Source: Primula veris (Eukaryota > Streptophyta > Magnoliopsida > Ericales > Primulaceae). Taken from it: a stretch of 64,000 bases of DNA. How positions within the stretch are numbered: position 1 is the first letter of the stretch; each line of letters begins with the position of its first letter. The DNA lies in contig OY821749.1 in the NCBI GenBank assembly GCA_963682055.1, positions 28,775,631 through 28,839,630 of the forward strand, written 5' to 3'. Positions 61,630 to 64,000 of the stretch are shown here, piece after piece. The translations under genes and the position numbers were made by a program. Under the pieces are notes generated by a model. The model was not told the DNA's origin and searched no databases. It was given only the letters and a program-made list of their open reading frames with translations.

Positions 61630-61854
61630 TCGTGAATAGATTTTTTAGTTGTATATTAGACTTTTTTTAGTTTTATATGATGTTGGCCTTTTTCAGACTG
61701 TTTTTAATAATACAGTCTGATTTTATGATATTAATAATACAATATGAGGTTCTTGTATTCATACTGTTTTACAAATCAGTTATTTAGAGTTCTTTTTACA
61801 GATCAATTGCGTTTTTTTTATTATTATTCTTATTCAGACTGTTTTCAGACTGTT

Positions 61855-61911
61855 TTAGAGATCAATTGCTGTTATGTTTGTTGTGCACAGGTATTTTTTC
61901 TGATGGATTCG
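61855..61911 (+). repeat. Duplicate of the transposase leader and start codon
   Basis: AGAGATCAATTGC and TTGTGCACAGGTATTTTTTC followed by TGATGGATTCG repeat the sequence around the true start (58926-59005). Only a 25-codon frame follows here, so it is a copied fragment, not a second gene. Confidence 0.75.
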
Positions 61912-62036
61912 TTTGTGCACAGGTATTTATTCAGACTGTTTACAGTTTTGATTTACAGTTTTATATTAAAAACAGTCTGAGATTATGATTGTAATACAGA
62001 CTGCTTATATGTTTTCAGACTGTTTTTAATAATACA

Positions 62037-62506
62037 GTCTTATTTTTACGATTGTAATAAAGAAAACGAAGAAAACTAGTTACATCAATCATCATATTAT
62101 TCAGACTCTTTTTTATTAGTCAATAGACTTCTTTAAAACAGTCTGAATTGTGAGTAATGAAACAGTCTGAGATTCTTTCTGAAAACAGTATGATACTCTA
62201 ATGAACATAAAAACAGTCTGAGTTTCTAATGATACATGTCATATGATGTTTTTTTAGTATATTGTCGTAAATGATTCAGACTGTTTATAATAATACAGTA
62301 TAATTGATAGTAATAATACAGTCTGAGATTTAATAATATATTTTCAGACTGTTTATATTACATTGAAATATATTAACGGAAGAAATAAAGTGAAGCAAAC
62401 TAGTTACATCAATCATATTATTCAGACTCTTTTTTTTTAGTCAATAGATATCTTTAAAACAGTCTGAATTGTGTGAGTACTGAAACAGTCTGAGATTCAG
62501 ACTGTT
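62037..62506. repeat. Direct duplication of about 340 bp period between transposase and ULP1
   Basis: 62044-62180 and 62382-62506 share AACTAGTTACATCAATCAT, ATTATTCAGACTCTTTTTT, TAGTCAATAGA, CTTTAAAACAGTCTGAATTG and GAAACAGTCTGAGATTC in the same order. Both are noncoding and include CAGACTG words. Confidence 0.75.
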
Positions 62507-62801
62507 TATAATAATACAGTATAAATGATAGTAATAATACAGTCTGAGATTTTATAATATTTTTCAGACTGTTTTTTGTAATACAGTATAAATACGTTTT
62601 TATATGTTTTTAATAATACATTTATGATTGATAGTAATAATACAGTCTTAAGATTCATTGAAAAATATATTGGCGAAAGAAAATGGAAAAGAAACGAAAT
62701 CATATTCGAACAAAATAATAGAACTCTTTTCTATTCAGACTGTTTACAAATAATGGAACTATTTTTACATTCAGACTGTTTACAACTAATTTTTACATTA
62801 A

Positions 62802-63903
62802 TCAAACTGTTTTTGTTAATTCAGACTGAATGTATCGATTGACGATTCTCGTTATTATCTTGGCCTTGAACTCTAGTATCTTGTCGGAAGTCGTCTCTCT
62901 TGTGACAGGTTCACCATTGATGATTGTCTCCATGTTGTAGCACACATACAATGCACAGTCTGATCTGTAAAAAAATAAAACATGTAAAATTAATTTTGAT
63001 TTATATGAATAGTAAAAACAGTCTGAATATCAGTAGGCACATATTTTTCTTACGTGGCTCCTTGATAGGGACAGTCTGTTACAACGTCTAACGTGTACCC
63101 ATCTTGTGAATCAAGTGAGAAGGAGGGCACATCAGCTATCATTTTCAATTTTTCTTGTACAAAGGCCATCTGTAACATTAAAAAAAATATATACATTTAA
63201 AAGATGAATAGGGTAGTTTTTGCAAATTCAGACTGTTGTATTTTAAAAAGAGTCTGAATTACCACTAGTTTGGCGTCATCAAGGTAAGGGTCTGGTCTGT
63301 TGATATTGCAAGGAGGTATGTTGCTATTATAAAAACCCCACTTCTTCGATTCGACGTTCAGAACCAATAGAGTCCAGTGGTCTGCCTCTACGTCAATGGG
63401 TCGGTTCCTATTCGAGTTAATAGGGAAGAACAATAACTTGTATCCGTTCTGAACGTGCTTCCTCAGCTTATCGGTGATTTTCGCATCGAGCTCATCCTCG
63501 TATCTTTTCCTGTCTTTTAAAAAAAACTACAAACCAAACAACAACGAAAAGGTTTAAGATAAAATCTCAGACTCTTTTTGTAAAGAAACAAAGTGATGCA
63601 TTGACAACATAAAAAGAGTTTGTGTTTTTACCCATAATACGGAGGTCAATATCTTGAATGTTTTTGTAGATTTTGCCTGGTATTCTTGCCTCAATATGTG
63701 GGTATACCCATTTATGATCTGCGATAAGGACAAGTTTTAGAAAGAGTCTGAGTACAAGAGCTTGTAAGCAAGCAATTAAATTGTACGATCCTTGTATACT
63801 TACATTACAGCATAGCAACTGGCCATTAATTAAGTTGTAGATGTCGTTGAGAGTGATGAAGTAATCCTTATTGTTTGAACCGAGTTTTGAGAACAAGGCG
63901 GCA
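62802..63903 (-). CDS. ULP1-like SUMO protease (peptidase C48) carried by the MULE, 5' end outside the window
   Basis: Cysteine protease fold that in ULP1 cleaves SUMO from proteins. Exons on the minus strand: about 63804-63903, 63632-63718, 63263-63513, 63054-63169 and 62802-62964. The last four join in phase; the first junction is unresolved because the frame also stays open through it. Catalytic features: His in ADHWTLLVLNVESKKWGFYN; at +17, where Asp is expected, the residue is Asn (FYNS); oxyanion Gln and catalytic Cys in CPYQGATSDCALYVC, six residues apart as in ULP1. The final exon ends KDILEFKAKI-like (SDKILEFKAKIITRIVNRY), then residues encoded by the CAGTCTGAATT repeat and a TGA. 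More exons must lie beyond 64000. Intact as far as seen; activity is uncertain because of the Asp-to-Asn change. Confidence 0.8.
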
Positions 63904-64000
63904 CTGTAAATTAAAATTTTATAGTAAGCACAAAACAGTCTGAGATTGAAAAAAACAGTCTGACAACAAAACAGTCTGAGATAAAACAGTCTGAGATTGA

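Larger units (their letters stand above)
58141..64000. mobile_element. Mutator-like element with ULP1 gene, right end outside the window
   Basis: A Mutator-type transposase gene (+, 58996-61629) and a ULP1/C48-protease-like gene (-, from 62802 past the window end) are tail to tail. Both lie in DNA saturated with the CAGACTG word from about 58141 onward. MULEs that carry a ULP1-like gene are known (for example the Kaonashi group in Arabidopsis), so I treat this as one element. The left limit is set by the first repeat word. I found no terminal inverted repeats, and the true left end may lie in the CT-rich stretch 57840-58020. Confidence 0.65.
58141..64000. repeat. Dispersed short repeat TCAGACTGTTTT / AAAACAGTCTGA
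   Basis: I count by eye more than 50 exact copies of the 8-base core CAGACTGT or its complement ACAGTCTG, plus many one-base variants (CATACTG, CAGATTG, CAGACTC). They occur in both orientations. They fill the upstream region, both transposase introns, the spacer and the ULP1 introns, and are absent or nearly so in transposase exons. Some form hairpins, such as 58775-58802, where TCAGACTGTTTT is followed after two bases by its complement. The first intron contains only the plus orientation. Confidence 0.9.

Overview
This is nuclear DNA of a flowering plant, most likely a core eudicot. It has AT-rich intergenic DNA, GT-AG introns with pyrimidine tracts, class III peroxidases, an NB-LRR resistance gene, a plant-type DDB2 with a zinc knuckle, LTR retrotransposons, a Mutator-like element and several MITEs. 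Scattered 'ACTCCGTA' words and the asterid-like repeats would fit Asteraceae, but that is only an impression. Exon borders below were placed by hand from GT/AG sites, reading-phase continuity and protein-family continuity.

Layout. 1-1501: AT-rich DNA ending in one LTR of a minus-strand Copia-like element. 2224-4830 (-): single-exon CC-NB-LRR gene. 8732-12163 (+) and 13505-15525 (+): tandem pair of five-exon class III peroxidases of the PER21 type. 17443-17910 (-): small secreted peptide precursor with a DY motif. 18-27 kb: gene-poor, with a foldback MITE, a degenerate tandem duplication of about 2 kb units and a Stowaway MITE. 27235-28317 (-): basic protein of unknown function with ten-residue repeats. 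30126-30325: CACTA-type miniature element.

31742-43905 (-): four-exon POLAR-like gene. Its third intron holds a 6.5 kb Copia element (LTRs identical by eye, intact target-site duplication, ruined pol). Its first intron holds decayed copies of exon 1. 45821-52409 (+): eleven-exon DDB2, the UV-damage recognition subunit for CUL4-DDB1. 54211-57417 (-): two-exon dolichyldiphosphatase (LPPG-like), with a minisatellite in its long intron.

58.1 kb to the window end is the most unusual part. A Mutator-like transposase gene (+) and a ULP1/C48 SUMO-protease-like gene (-) lie tail to tail. All noncoding DNA around and inside them is filled with one short word, TCAGACTGTTTT, or its reverse complement AAAACAGTCTGA. 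I count more than 50 copies of the 8-base core by eye, against about 0.2 expected by chance. The word forms tandem arrays, hairpin palindromes and repeated 3'-splice-like sites, and it even overlaps the catalytic-cysteine codons of the protease. I read this as a MULE that carries a ULP1 gene and has an unusually expanded internal motif. The element's outer ends were not found, and it probably continues beyond the window.
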